From Bordetella parapertussis (GTDB lineage: Bacteria > Pseudomonadota > Gammaproteobacteria > Burkholderiales > SG8-41): DNA of 6,865 bases. The position numbers were made by a program, and so were the translations under genes. Shown one piece after another: positions 1 through 6,621 of the stretch. The notes under the pieces are model-generated. The model ran no database searches, was not told where the DNA came from, and saw only the letters and a list, made by a program, of their open reading frames with translations. The DNA is taken from NCBI GenBank assembly GCA_945870465.1, contig CAMBSS010000201.1, positions 1-6,865 on the forward strand, read 5' to 3'. How positions within the stretch are numbered: position 1 is the first letter of the stretch; every line of letters begins with the position of its first letter.

Positions 1-2
1 AG

Positions 3-362
3 GCGGAAGCGCAGCGCATCGCCAAAGAGCAGGCGGACGCGCAGAACGCAATGGCGGCGCAGGCGGCTTCCGCGCTGGCCAAGATGCGCAGCGAATACAT
101 GGAGCGCATTCGGGCGAAGATACTGCGGGCGCTCATCAAACCCCAAAATATCCAGGGCAGCGAAGAGGCGGAATTCAACATCGTGGTGCTGCCGGACGGC
201 AATGTTCTCAACGCGAGAGTAAAGCGCGCGAGCGGCAACAGCGCCTACGACAATGCGATCGAACGCGCGATCACCCGCGCGCAGCCGTTGCCCATGCCGC
301 CCGATCCGGCATTGCTCAAGGAATTCAGGGAACTCAATCTCAAGTTCAATGCCAAAGAGTGA
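3..362 (+). CDS. tolA: TolA, C-terminal part (5' end outside window)
   Basis: This is the last 119 codons of tolA; the reading frame is open to the left edge, so the gene starts upstream. TolA is an inner-membrane protein that reaches across the periplasm, is driven by TolQ-TolR and the proton motive force, and contacts TolB and Pal. The first 30 or so visible residues are Ala-, Glu- and Gln-rich and helical (AEAQRIAKEQADAQ), as in the end of the long TolA domain II. From about YMERIRAKI onward the sequence is the globular domain III, with the TonB-like pattern FNIVVLPDGNVLNARV and then YDNAIERAI. The ATG at 51 is an internal codon of the helical domain, not a real start. No cysteine is present in the visible part, although E. 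coli TolA domain III has a disulfide. The stop lies 36 bases before tolB, as expected in a tol operon. Confidence rests on domain pattern plus context. Confidence 0.93.
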   Translation, partial: AEAQRIAKEQADAQNAMAAQAASALAKMRSEYMERIRAKILRALIKPQNIQGSEEAEFNIVVLPDGNVLNARVKRASGNSAYDNAIERAITRAQPLPMPPDPALLKEFRELNLKFNAKE

Positions 363-398
363 TCGCATCGCGGACATTTCTGCGTAAAATACGGTGCA

Positions 399-1682
399 AT
401 GAAAAATAAAAACCTGCGGTATCTGTTCCTGCTGTGGCTCGCCTTCAGCACCGGCGTTTGTGCCCAGCTGAAGATCGAAATTACGGGTTTCGGCTCCAAC
501 CTGTCGCCGATCGCCGTCCTGCCGCTGAAAGGCGAGGAAGCGCTCCCGCAAAAAGTGACGGAAATCGTCGTCGCCGATCTGTATCGCAGCGGTTTTTTCA
601 AGATCATCGACAGCGGCGGCGTCAATCCCGTGCCTTCGGAGCCCAACGAAGTGCAGTTTCCGGCGTGGAAGACACGCGGCGCCGACGCGCTGGTGATCGG
701 CAGCGTGTCGCCCCTGCCCAACGGCTATTTCGACGTGCGCTTTCGCCTGATGGACGTGGTGAAACAGACGCAGCTTGCGGGTTTTTCTTACCAGGTAACC
801 GCCACGAACCTGCGCTATACCGCGCACAAGATCGCCGACGCCATCTACGAGAAGCTGACGGGCGACGTCGGCGTCTTCAGCACGCGCATCACCTATATCG
901 TCAAGAACGGCACGCGCTTCGAACTGCAGGTCGCGGACGCCGACGGCTTCGGCGCGCAAACCATACTGGCGTCAAACGAGCCCATCATCTCGCCGGCGTG
1001 GGCGCCCGACGGCAACCGGCTCGCCTACGTATCGTTCGAGCGCAAGAAACCCATCGTCTATATCCAGTCGCTGCTGACCGGGCAGCGCACGGTCGCCGCC
1101 AATTTCAAGGGCAGCAACAGCGCGCCGGCATGGTCGCCCGACGGCCGGCGTCTCGCCGTGGTGCTGTCGAAAGACGGCAATTCGCAGATCTACCTGGTGA
1201 ACGCTGATGGCAGTGACGTCAAGCGGCTGACGAATACCAGCACCATAGACACTGAGCCGAATTTTTCGCCGGACGGCCAGCACGTGATTTTCACATCCGA
1301 CCGCGGCGGTAGCCCGCAGATCTACCGCGTGCCGGTCGGCGGCGGTGCGCCCGAGCGGCTCACGTTCGACGGCAGTTACAACGTTTCACCGCGTTATGCG
1401 CCCGACGGCAAGTCGTTCGTGTTCATCCAGCGCACGTCCGGACGCTTCAACGTCGCCACCCAGGATTTTGCAAGCAAGCAGACGCAGTCGCTGACCGAGA
1501 ACGGCATCGACGAGTCGCCGACCTTCGCGCCCAACGGCAGGATCATCCTCTACGCAACCGAGATCAGGGGGCGTGGTATATTAGCCGCGGTATCGAGCGA
1601 TGGCCGTGTGCGTCAGCGTTTCAGCGCGGCAGCGGGCGATGTGCGCGAACCGGCGTGGGGTCCATTGATTAAAAGCCCATGA
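399..1682 (+). CDS. tolB: Tol-Pal system beta-propeller protein TolB
   Basis: TolB is the periplasmic partner that binds Pal and is released from it by TolA. The 427-residue product matches the usual TolB length. Residues 1-22 form a signal peptide with a hydrophobic core (YLFLLWLAF) and a likely cut after VCA, so the mature protein starts QLKIEI. Residues 23 to about 157 are the alpha/beta N-terminal domain, and about 165-427 the beta-propeller. Blade motifs recur at 202-205 (APDG), 247-250 (SPDG), 290-293 (SPDG), 334-337 (APDG) and 377-380 (APNG), with a partial sixth at 417-422 (EPAWGP). The start at 399 is chosen because it gives the complete signal peptide; no good Shine-Dalgarno is visible before it, so expression may depend on coupling to tolA. 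Pal follows 16 bases after the stop. The identity is secure from repeats, length and neighbours. Confidence 0.98.
   Translation: MKNKNLRYLFLLWLAFSTGVCAQLKIEITGFGSNLSPIAVLPLKGEEALPQKVTEIVVADLYRSGFFKIIDSGGVNPVPSEPNEVQFPAWKTRGADALVIGSVSPLPNGYFDVRFRLMDVVKQTQLAGFSYQVTATNLRYTAHKIADAIYEKLTGDVGVFSTRITYIVKNGTRFELQVADADGFGAQTILASNEPIISPAWAPDGNRLAYVSFERKKPIVYIQSLLTGQRTVAANFKGSNSAPAWSPDGRRLAVVLSKDGNSQIYLVNADGSDVKRLTNTSTIDTEPNFSPDGQHVIFTSDRGGSPQIYRVPVGGGAPERLTFDGSYNVSPRYAPDGKSFVFIQRTSGRFNVATQDFASKQTQSLTENGIDESPTFAPNGRIILYATEIRGRGILAAVSSDGRVRQRFSAAAGDVREPAWGPLIKSP
1574..1582 (+). promoter_or_regulatory. possible extended -10 element inside tolB, ahead of pal
   Basis: TGGTATATT has a TGn extended -10 followed by TATATT, with five of six bases matching TATAAT. 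The matching -35 position at 1554-1559 (GCAACC) is poor. If used, transcription would start near 1589, about 110 bases before pal, and could give the abundant Pal lipoprotein extra transcript. AT-rich hexamers are rare in this GC-rich gene, but chance cannot be ruled out. Confidence 0.2.
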
Positions 1683-1683
1683 C

Positions 1684-1689
1684 AAGGAG
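1684..1689 (+). promoter_or_regulatory. strong Shine-Dalgarno of pal
   Basis: AAGGAG lies nine bases before the pal ATG at 1699 and fixes that start. It is the best ribosome site in the window. tolB and cpoB lack a comparable one, which fits the high level of Pal relative to its partners known from other bacteria. Confidence 0.8.
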
Positions 1690-1698
1690 TGATACCAG

Positions 1699-2256
1699 AT
1701 GAAAAAACTATTCTCGGCTCTTGCAGTGCTGGCAATACTGGCGGGTTGCGCCAGCCAGGAAGTGCAAAAGCCGGTTGAGGTGACTGAACCCAAGCCGACG
1801 CCGCCTACCGTTGTCGCGCCGCAGAAAAAAGTGGATCCGCCACCGGTTGTTACCAAGGTTGACCCGCCCAAGGTCGCCGGCTCGCCGCTGAATCCGCTCA
1901 ACCCGGACAGCGATCTGTATAAAAAACGCAGCGTGTTCTATGACTACGACAGTGTCATCGTCAAAGATGAATACAAACCGGTAGTGACCATGCATGCCCA
2001 GTACCTGGTCGCCAACCGCGCGCAGAAAATCACCATCCAGGGCAATACCGACGAGCGCGGCAGCCGCGAATACAATATCGCGCTCGGCCAGCGTCGCGCC
2101 GACAGCGTGAGGCAGATGATGGTGTTGCTGGGCGTCAAGGAAGACCAGATCGAGAGCGTGAGCCTCGGTGAGGAAAAACCGCGCAACCCGGGCCACGACG
2201 AGGCGGCATTTTCCGAGAACCGCCGCAGCGACATCCGCTACGCAGGCGACAAGTAA
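1699..2256 (+). CDS. pal: Peptidoglycan-associated lipoprotein Pal
   Basis: Pal is an outer-membrane lipoprotein that binds peptidoglycan non-covalently and TolB reversibly, anchoring the outer membrane. The 185-residue product begins with a lipoprotein signal peptide ending in the lipobox LAGC; Cys17 is the lipidation site. The next residue is Ala, not Asp, consistent with sorting to the outer membrane. Residues about 21-75 are a Pro/Val/Lys-rich flexible linker (PPTVVAPQKK, VDPPPVV). Residues about 78-182 are the OmpA-type domain. The core motif TDERGSREYN (117-126) holds Asp118, and LGQRRADSV holds Arg133; these match the conserved Asp/Arg pair that grips diaminopimelate in OmpA-like domains. 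A strong AAGGAG sits upstream. It is cotranscribed with tolB before and probably cpoB after, with only 7 bases between pal and cpoB. Confidence 0.98.
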   Translation: MKKLFSALAVLAILAGCASQEVQKPVEVTEPKPTPPTVVAPQKKVDPPPVVTKVDPPKVAGSPLNPLNPDSDLYKKRSVFYDYDSVIVKDEYKPVVTMHAQYLVANRAQKITIQGNTDERGSREYNIALGQRRADSVRQMMVLLGVKEDQIESVSLGEEKPRNPGHDEAAFSENRRSDIRYAGDK

Positions 2257-2263
2257 CGCCTGA

Positions 2264-3205
2264 ATGGTGAAATCCGTGTCTGGGTACCCATTAAACCGCG
2301 CCGCGCTTGCAAAGTGCGGCGCGGTTTTGCTTTTTGCCGCACTCGCCGTGCCCGCGCAGGCGGGGCTCTTCGACGACGAGGAGGCGCGCAAGCAGGTCGC
2401 GGCCGAGCGCCAGCGCATCGACGAGGTCAAGAAAGATCTGGCGGCCCAGCAGCAGGCGGTCGACGCGCGTATCAACAAGGTCGAGGAGGCTTTGAAGAGC
2501 CAGGCGCTGCTCGATCTTTTCACGCAGATCGAAGCGTTGAAGCTTGAAATGACCAAGCTGCGCGGGCAGATCGAAGTGCTCAACAACAGCGTCGAGAGCA
2601 CCAGCAAGCGCCAGCGCGACATGTATCTCGATCTCGATACGCGTGTGCGCCGTTTCGAGCAGCAGGGTGGCCCGCCGCCGGCCGCTGAAGCGCCCGCTGC
2701 ACCCGCCGCTGGCACGCCGCCTGCTGCCGTGCCGGCCACCGGCGCCGCGCCCGCCACCGTGACTGCCATAAATGCCGACAGCGGCGCCGAGACGCGCGCC
2801 TACGAGGCCGCGCAAAGCCAGCGCCGCATGGGCAATTACCAGGGCGCGATCGTCGCTTTCCAGAATTTCATCAAGCAGTATCCGAAAAGCAACCTGGCGC
2901 CGCGCGCGCAGTACTGGATAGGCGACTCCTACTTCAACCTGCGCGATTTCAAACTCGCGATCGGCAGCCAGCAGACTTTGCTCAAGACCTATCCCGACAG
3001 CCCGACGGTGCCCGACTCCATGCTGAATATCGCCAGTTCGCAGATCGAGATGGGCGAGTCCGTCACCGGCAAAAAAAACCTCGAAGAACTCATTGCCAGA
3101 TTTCCGATCAGCGAGGCCGCGGAAAAAGCCAAGCGCCGCATCACGGGGTTGAACGCCCAGGGCCAGGCGCCGTCGGGTGCCGCCGCGCCCTCTGGCAAGC
3201 CGTAG
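2264..3205 (+). CDS. cpoB: Cell division coordinator CpoB (YbgF), TPR protein
   Basis: CpoB is a periplasmic protein that links Tol-Pal to PBP1B and peptidoglycan synthesis during constriction. The 313-residue product has a signal peptide (hydrophobic VLLFAALAV, cut after AQA at 33). A coiled coil runs from about 38 to 130 (DEEARKQVAAERQRIDEVKK, later TQIEALKLEMTKLRGQIEVL); in E. coli this region trimerises. A Pro/Ala linker covers about 135-165. Tetratricopeptide repeats cover about 176-298 (YEAAQSQRRMGNYQGAIVAF, YWIGDSYFNLRDFKLAI, MLNIASSQIEMGE), followed by a low-complexity tail. Cys18 is not in a lipobox, so it is not a lipoprotein. The ATG at 2264 gives a full signal peptide and lies 7 bases after pal but has no visible Shine-Dalgarno, so translation is probably coupled to pal. 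A strong terminator-like hairpin lies over codons 10-22. Confidence 0.95.
   Translation: MVKSVSGYPLNRAALAKCGAVLLFAALAVPAQAGLFDDEEARKQVAAERQRIDEVKKDLAAQQQAVDARINKVEEALKSQALLDLFTQIEALKLEMTKLRGQIEVLNNSVESTSKRQRDMYLDLDTRVRRFEQQGGPPPAAEAPAAPAAGTPPAAVPATGAAPATVTAINADSGAETRAYEAAQSQRRMGNYQGAIVAFQNFIKQYPKSNLAPRAQYWIGDSYFNLRDFKLAIGSQQTLLKTYPDSPTVPDSMLNIASSQIEMGESVTGKKNLEELIARFPISEAAEKAKRRITGLNAQGQAPSGAAAPSGKP
2293..2335 (+). terminator. terminator-like hairpin within 5' codons of cpoB
   Basis: The arm at 2293-2304 (AAACCGCGCCGC) is perfectly complementary to 2316-2327 (GCGGCGCGGTTT). Inside it the stem continues through one G-U pair and three Watson-Crick pairs, giving 16 pairs (2293-2308 with 2312-2327) around a GCA loop. 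It is followed by the interrupted T-tract TTTTGCTTTTT, whose first three bases belong to the stem. The layout matches an intrinsic terminator or attenuator placed 37 bases after the pal stop. It also encodes part of the CpoB signal peptide, so the T-tract may simply be Leu/Phe codons. The pairing is seen directly; termination is inferred. Confidence 0.5.
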
Positions 3206-3215
3206 GCTGGCGCCG

Positions 3216-3250
3216 GTGAGAGGTGAGGAGTGAGGAGTGAGGCGTGAGGA
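3216..3250 (+). repeat. GTGAGGA heptamer tandem repeat, five units
   Basis: Five head-to-tail 7-base units run without gaps: GTGAGAG, GTGAGGA, GTGAGGA, GTGAGGC, GTGAGGA. Two units differ from the consensus by one or two bases. The array starts ten bases after the cpoB stop and lies outside any convincing gene. Copy number could vary between strains. Confidence 0.9.
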
Positions 3251-3358
3251 GCAAACCCGCTAATACCGCAGCAGCGGATCGTTTGACGCCTCCTGTCTTA
3301 GGTTCATTCTGCGTTTCACCGGGACTCCCTGCCGCCAGCGCCGGCGCCCGCGATTAGC
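3251..3358 (+). other. intergenic leader before the glycosyltransferase gene
   Basis: This stretch between the tandem repeat and the glycosyltransferase start contains no gene. A tentative promoter is TTGACG at 3283-3288 with CATTCT 16 bases on at 3305-3310, but the -10 matches only three of six consensus bases. A 10-base palindrome, GCGCCGGCGC, at 3338-3347 sits just ahead of the ATG, and no Shine-Dalgarno is visible. An in-frame TAG at 3299-3301 limits how far upstream the next gene could begin. Confidence 0.35.
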
Positions 3359-4504
3359 ATGTTGTTCTGGCTCGCGCTGATTACATTCGCCGTTGCGGCC
3401 ATCGCCATGATCGTGCTCGCGCGCGGCCTGCTTTCGATCGGCTTGCTGCGCGACGCGGCAGTCGCACTGCCAGCGCCGCCGCCGCGCGTGTCGGTCGTCA
3501 TCGCGGCGCGCGACGAGGCAGGCGGTATCGAGGCCGCGCTCGACTCGCTGCTTGCGCAGGACTACCCGGATTACGAGGTGATCGTCGTCGACGACCGCTC
3601 AAGCGACGCAACGCCGCAGATACTCGCGCGCAAGGTGGCGGGTGGCGGGCGCCTGCGGGTGGTGCGCATCAACGAACTGCCGGCAGGGTGGCTCGGCAAG
3701 AACCACGCGCTTGAATGCGGCGCGCGCGCGGCCAGCGGGACGATACTGGTGTTCGCCGATGCCGACGTCGTGATGCACTCCGATGTCATCAGCCGCGCGG
3801 TAAGCCACGCGATGGCGGCGCGCCGCGATCACGTGACGATCACGCCGGAAGTCGTGGTGCGCAGCCATGCGCTCGGCATGTTCATGGGCGTGTTCACCAT
3901 GTTTTTTACGCTGTATGCGCGGCCGTGGAAAGCAGTGGACCCGAACAGCCGCTGCTTCATCGGCATCGGCGCGTTCAACCTGGTGCGTGCCGACGTTTAT
4001 CGCGCCGTCGGCGGACACAACCGCATCGCGATGCGGCCTGACGACGACATCAAGCTCGGCAAAATCATCAAGGACGCCGGCTACTCGCAGGAGATGCTGT
4101 TCGGGCGCGGGTTGATGAGCGTTGAGTGGTATCCCACGCTCGGCGCGCTCGCCCGCGGCCTCGAAAAGAATTCGCTCGCAGGCGTCGATTACAGCGTCGC
4201 TGCCATGCTCGCCGGGACATTCGCGCAACTGGTATTTTTCGTGTGGCCGTTCGCTGCGCTGGCGGTGACCGACGGCGCGACCCTGGCGCTCAATGCCGCG
4301 GTGTGTATCGTATCGCTGGCGACTTATGTGGCGACCGCGCGGATGGTCGGCGCGCCGCGCTGGTATGCGGCGGGCTTTCCGCTGATGGCCGCGATATTCG
4401 TCGGCATACTCTGGCGCGCGACTTTTATTACCCTGCGTGACGGCGGCATCACGTGGCGCGGCACGCGCTATCCGCTTGCCGCGCTGAAAGCCAACCGGGT
4501 TTAG
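3359..4504 (+). CDS. Membrane-associated family 2 glycosyltransferase
   Basis: The 381-residue product is a GT2-type (GT-A fold) glycosyltransferase; donor and acceptor cannot be named from sequence. Residues 2-22 form an N-terminal membrane helix. The catalytic domain starts at [13 protein letters not shown] (42-54) and has [10 protein letters not shown] (76-85, nucleotide binding), [10 protein letters not shown] (108-117), the metal-binding DAD at 134-136, and PDDD at 227-230 where the catalytic acid/base is expected. Hydrophobic stretches follow near 281-303, 308-328 and 338-358, then a tail [14 protein letters not shown] typical of membrane-bound GT2 enzymes. No QxxRW motif is seen, so it is probably not a processive polysaccharide synthase. 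It resembles enzymes of the CrtQ/HpnB kind that modify lipids, but that is only a hint. ATG 3359 is the only canonical start after the in-frame stop at 3299. queC follows after 10 bases, so the two are probably cotranscribed. Confidence 0.88.
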   Translation: MLFWLALITFAVAAIAMIVLARGLLSIGLLRDAAVALPAPPPRVSVVIAARDEAGGIEAALDSLLAQDYPDYEVIVVDDRSSDATPQILARKVAGGGRLRVVRINELPAGWLGKNHALECGARAASGTILVFADADVVMHSDVISRAVSHAMAARRDHVTITPEVVVRSHALGMFMGVFTMFFTLYARPWKAVDPNSRCFIGIGAFNLVRADVYRAVGGHNRIAMRPDDDIKLGKIIKDAGYSQEMLFGRGLMSVEWYPTLGALARGLEKNSLAGVDYSVAAMLAGTFAQLVFFVWPFAALAVTDGATLALNAAVCIVSLATYVATARMVGAPRWYAAGFPLMAAIFVGILWRATFITLRDGGITWRGTRYPLAALKANRV

Positions 4505-4514
4505 GCGGACGATC

Positions 4515-5189
4515 ATGGCGAGAGCAGTGGTGTTGCTGTCAGGCGGGCTCGATTCGGCGACGGTGCTGGCGATGGCGCGCGACGCCGGTTACGACTGTCA
4601 TTGCCTGTCGGTCGATTACGGCCAGCGCCATCGCGCCGAACTGTATGCCGCGGTGCGCGTCGCGCAAGCGCTCGGTGCGCGCGAGCACCGCGTCACCAAG
4701 CTCGATCTCACGGCGTTCGGCGGCTCCGCGCTCACCGACTCGAGCATCGCGGTGCCCACCGAAGGCATCACGGACGGCATCCCGATAACCTACGTCCCCG
4801 CGCGCAATACCATCATGTTGTCGCTGGCGCTCGCTTTTGCCGAAGTGCTGGGTGCGCGCGACATATTTTTCGGCGCCAACGCGGTCGACTATTCCGGCTA
4901 CCCGGATTGCCGTCCGGACTTCATGCGTGCGTTCGAGACCATGGCCAATCTCGCGACCAAGGCCGCAGTGGAAGGCAACCGGCTCACGCTGCACACGCCC
5001 ATCATCAGCAACACCAAGGCCGACATCATTCGCCGCGGCATGGCGCTCAAGGTCGATTACGCGCTGACGGTTTCGTGCTACCAGGCGGACGCTGACGGCC
5101 GCGCCTGCGGCGTCTGCGATTCATGCCGCCTGCGCAAAGCCGGTTTCGAGTCGGCGGGTGTTGCCGATCCGACCCGCTACCAGAGCTAA
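4515..5189 (+). CDS. queC: 7-cyano-7-deazaguanine synthase QueC
   Basis: QueC converts 7-carboxy-7-deazaguanine to preQ0 using ATP and ammonia, a step in making queuosine for GUN-anticodon tRNAs. The 224-residue product matches the family length. Near the N-terminus it has the PP-loop SGGLDS (9-14) that binds ATP, then VDYGQRH (33-39), VPARNT (94-99) and [15 protein letters not shown] (120-134). The zinc site is formed by Cys188 and the CxxCxxC cluster Cys198, Cys201 and Cys204 (ACGVCDSC). All expected motifs are intact. The start 10 bases after the glycosyltransferase stop has only a weak AGGCGG-like site, suggesting translational coupling. queC downstream of tol-pal-cpoB is a common arrangement in Proteobacteria, usually with queE next to it. 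No queE, queD or queF lies in this window. Confidence 0.98.
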   Translation: MARAVVLLSGGLDSATVLAMARDAGYDCHCLSVDYGQRHRAELYAAVRVAQALGAREHRVTKLDLTAFGGSALTDSSIAVPTEGITDGIPITYVPARNTIMLSLALAFAEVLGARDIFFGANAVDYSGYPDCRPDFMRAFETMANLATKAAVEGNRLTLHTPIISNTKADIIRRGMALKVDYALTVSCYQADADGRACGVCDSCRLRKAGFESAGVADPTRYQS

Positions 5190-5212
5190 GCAAGGGTTGA
5201 AAGACTTTATTG

Positions 5213-5314
5213 TCGTCGTTCCCGCGTGTGAGAGCCTGCCCCGGCAGGTATCAAGCCGGGGCGGGAACCCAGGATCGAGCTGTTTCTGGATACCCGCCTG
5301 CGCGGGTATGACGA
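5213..5314 (+). repeat. two-hairpin palindromic intergenic repeat (REP/MITE-like)
   Basis: The ends TCGTCGTTCCCGCG (5213-5226) and CGCGGGTATGACGA (5301-5314) are inverted copies matching at 12 of 14 bases. The left half forms an 8-bp stem GTTCCCGC/GCGGGAAC (5218-5225 with 5261-5268) around a 35-base loop that can itself fold (CCTGC 5235-5239 with GCAGG 5244-5248). The right half forms ATACCCGC/GCGGGTAT (5290-5297 with 5302-5309) with a CTGC loop. The middle pairs CCAG (5269-5272) with CTGG (5286-5289). This matches the widespread proteobacterial TCATTCCCGC...GCGGGAATGACGA repeats. No clear target duplication is visible. It may act as a terminator or RNA stabiliser after queC. Confidence 0.8.
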
Positions 5315-5354
5315 TTAATTAGAGGTTCCCCAACTCGTTGGCCATTACCCGCAT

Positions 5355-5386
5355 TAGAATGTGCTCACTCGTCAGCCGGAGAATTC
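5355..5386 (+). promoter_or_regulatory. candidate -10 box and ribosome site of the tsuA-like gene
   Basis: TAGAAT at 5355-5360 is a good -10 candidate, though no convincing -35 lies 16-18 bases upstream. GGAG at 5378-5381 is a clear Shine-Dalgarno five bases before ATG 5387 and supports that start. Together with the repeat after queC this suggests the transporter gene is transcribed separately. Confidence 0.4.
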
Positions 5387-6505
5387 ATGGAAGCCACCGC
5401 TAATCTGGGCGCCACCGTTGCATGGTGCGGTTTCGCGCTCGGCCTCGTGTTCGGCGCGGTCGGCAACAAGGTCAATTTCTGCACCATGGGCGCGGTGTCC
5501 GACATTGTCAACATGGGCGACTGGAGCCGCATGCGCATGTGGCTGCTTGCCATCGCGGTCGCCATCATCGGTTCGTATACGCTGTGGCATGCGGGCCTCG
5601 TCGATTTGTCGAAATCGATTTACACCGCGCCGAATTTCACCTGGCTGTCGTTCATCGTCGGCGGTTTTTTGTTCGGCGTCGGCATGACGCTGGGTTCGGG
5701 TTGCGGCAGCAAAACGCTGATTCGCATCGGCGGCGGCAATCTGAAATCGCTGGTGGTCTACGTGTTTCTCGGCATTTCCGCGTACATGACCCTGCGCGGG
5801 TTGTTCGGCCAGTTCCGCGTGTCGGTCCTGCAGCCCGTCGCGATCAATTTCGAAGCTTACGGCCTCAAAGGACAGGACCTGCCTTCGCTGCTGGCCGGTA
5901 GCGGCGTGGCCTTGGCGACATTGCGCGCCGCGGTGGCGGCGATTGTCGCGGCGGGGTTGCTCGTCTTTGTATTGAAAGACCGCGAGTTCCGGGCCAATTT
6001 TGACTATCTGGCGGGCGGCGTGGTGGTGGGGTTGATCGTTGTGGCCGGCTGGTACGTTACCGGGCATCTGGGTTACAAGGAAAACCCCGACACGCTGGAG
6101 ATGACCTTCTTCGGCACCAACACGCGCGCCGCTGAGTCGTTCTCTTTCGTGGCGCCGCTTGCTTATACGCTAGAACTTCTCATGTTGTGGACGGACAAGT
6201 CGCTCACCATCACGTTCGGCATCATGGCGGCGCTGGGCGTCGTGCTGGGCTCGTTCGTCTATGCGATGGCAAGCAAGACATTCCGCTGGGAAGGCTTTAC
6301 CACCATAGACGATCTGCGCAACCACATCATCGGCGGCATCCTGATGGGGTTCGGCGGCATCACCGCGCTCGGCTGTACCGTAGGCCAGGGCATCAGCGGC
6401 TTTTCCACGCTGGCGCTGGGCTCGATACTGACGTTCGGCGCCATCGTCGCCGGCTCGGCGGTGACGATGAAGTATCAATACTGGAAGATCATGCGCGAAA
6501 GCTGA
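5387..6505 (+). CDS. YeeE/YedE family (TsuA-like) sulfur-compound transporter
   Basis: The 372-residue, strongly hydrophobic protein belongs to the YeeE/YedE family, whose studied member TsuA imports thiosulfate across the inner membrane. About nine or ten hydrophobic segments can be drawn (for example 10-27, 51-69, 87-105, 172-196, 207-226, 272-294, 313-333, 341-359). The three signature motifs each carry a cysteine in the expected pattern: KVNFCTMGA (Cys32), GSGCGSKTL (Cys106) and ALGCTVGQGISG (Cys330). In TsuA three such cysteines line the pore and relay thiosulfate. Only one other cysteine, Cys14, is present. Family members are often next to a small TusA-like (YeeD) sulfur carrier, but none is seen here. 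GGAG at 5378 supports the start. The substrate could be thiosulfate or another sulfur or selenium species; the family call is firm, the substrate is inferred. Confidence 0.92.
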   Translation: MEATANLGATVAWCGFALGLVFGAVGNKVNFCTMGAVSDIVNMGDWSRMRMWLLAIAVAIIGSYTLWHAGLVDLSKSIYTAPNFTWLSFIVGGFLFGVGMTLGSGCGSKTLIRIGGGNLKSLVVYVFLGISAYMTLRGLFGQFRVSVLQPVAINFEAYGLKGQDLPSLLAGSGVALATLRAAVAAIVAAGLLVFVLKDREFRANFDYLAGGVVVGLIVVAGWYVTGHLGYKENPDTLEMTFFGTNTRAAESFSFVAPLAYTLELLMLWTDKSLTITFGIMAALGVVLGSFVYAMASKTFRWEGFTTIDDLRNHIIGGILMGFGGITALGCTVGQGISGFSTLALGSILTFGAIVAGSAVTMKYQYWKIMRES

Positions 6506-6597
6506 GCGGAGCGCGACTGGACGCTGTATTAGAGGGAAAAAGGCAGTATTCCGGAGTGAATTCCCGCGTAAAACCACCGCCCGGCACACCGGTTAAA
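6506..6597 (+). other. intergenic spacer without recognised gene
   Basis: Between the transporter stop and the tRNA promoter I see no gene and no convincing terminator for the transporter transcript. The right end holds the left arm of the inverted repeat that brackets the tRNA promoter. Confidence 0.5.
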
Positions 6598-6621
6598 TTG
6601 ACCAGACAGCACGTAACCGGT
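6588..6621 (+). repeat. inverted repeat around the tRNA-Lys promoter
   Basis: ACCGGTTA at 6588-6595 and TAACCGGT at 6614-6621 are perfect 8-base inverted copies separated by 18 bases. Each contains the palindrome ACCGGT. The right arm ends on the first base of the -10 box and the left arm ends two bases before the -35 box. It lies upstream of the expected transcription start, so any role would be as DNA, for example an operator. Confidence 0.6.

Noticed and set aside
51..362. A separate short gene starting at ATG 51
   Set aside because: The frame is open upstream to the window edge with TolA-like helical sequence, so this is the tail of tolA.
434..1207. A 257-codon open frame in another + frame inside tolB
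   Set aside because: It is Arg-rich and without signal peptide or domain; tolB in the main frame has its repeats and signal peptide intact.
2315..2319. CpoB as a lipoprotein through Cys18
   Set aside because: The residues before Cys18 (LAK) do not form a lipobox and the cysteine lies ahead of the hydrophobic core; the AQA cut at 33 fits a normal signal peptide.
1708..2769. A 353-codon open frame on the minus strand across pal and cpoB
   Set aside because: It is an antisense shadow of two secure genes in GC-rich DNA; its product is low-complexity and shows no domain.
3216..3250. CRISPR-like array
   Set aside because: The units are only 7 bases with no spacers; it is a simple tandem repeat.
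3599..4516. A 305-codon open frame on the minus strand across the glycosyltransferase gene
   Set aside because: Its product is rich in Arg and His as expected from reading a GC-rich gene backwards, and the opposite strand carries clear GT2 motifs.
5372..6067. A 231-codon minus-strand open frame over the transporter gene
   Set aside because: It overlaps a well-supported membrane protein and has no recognisable motif.
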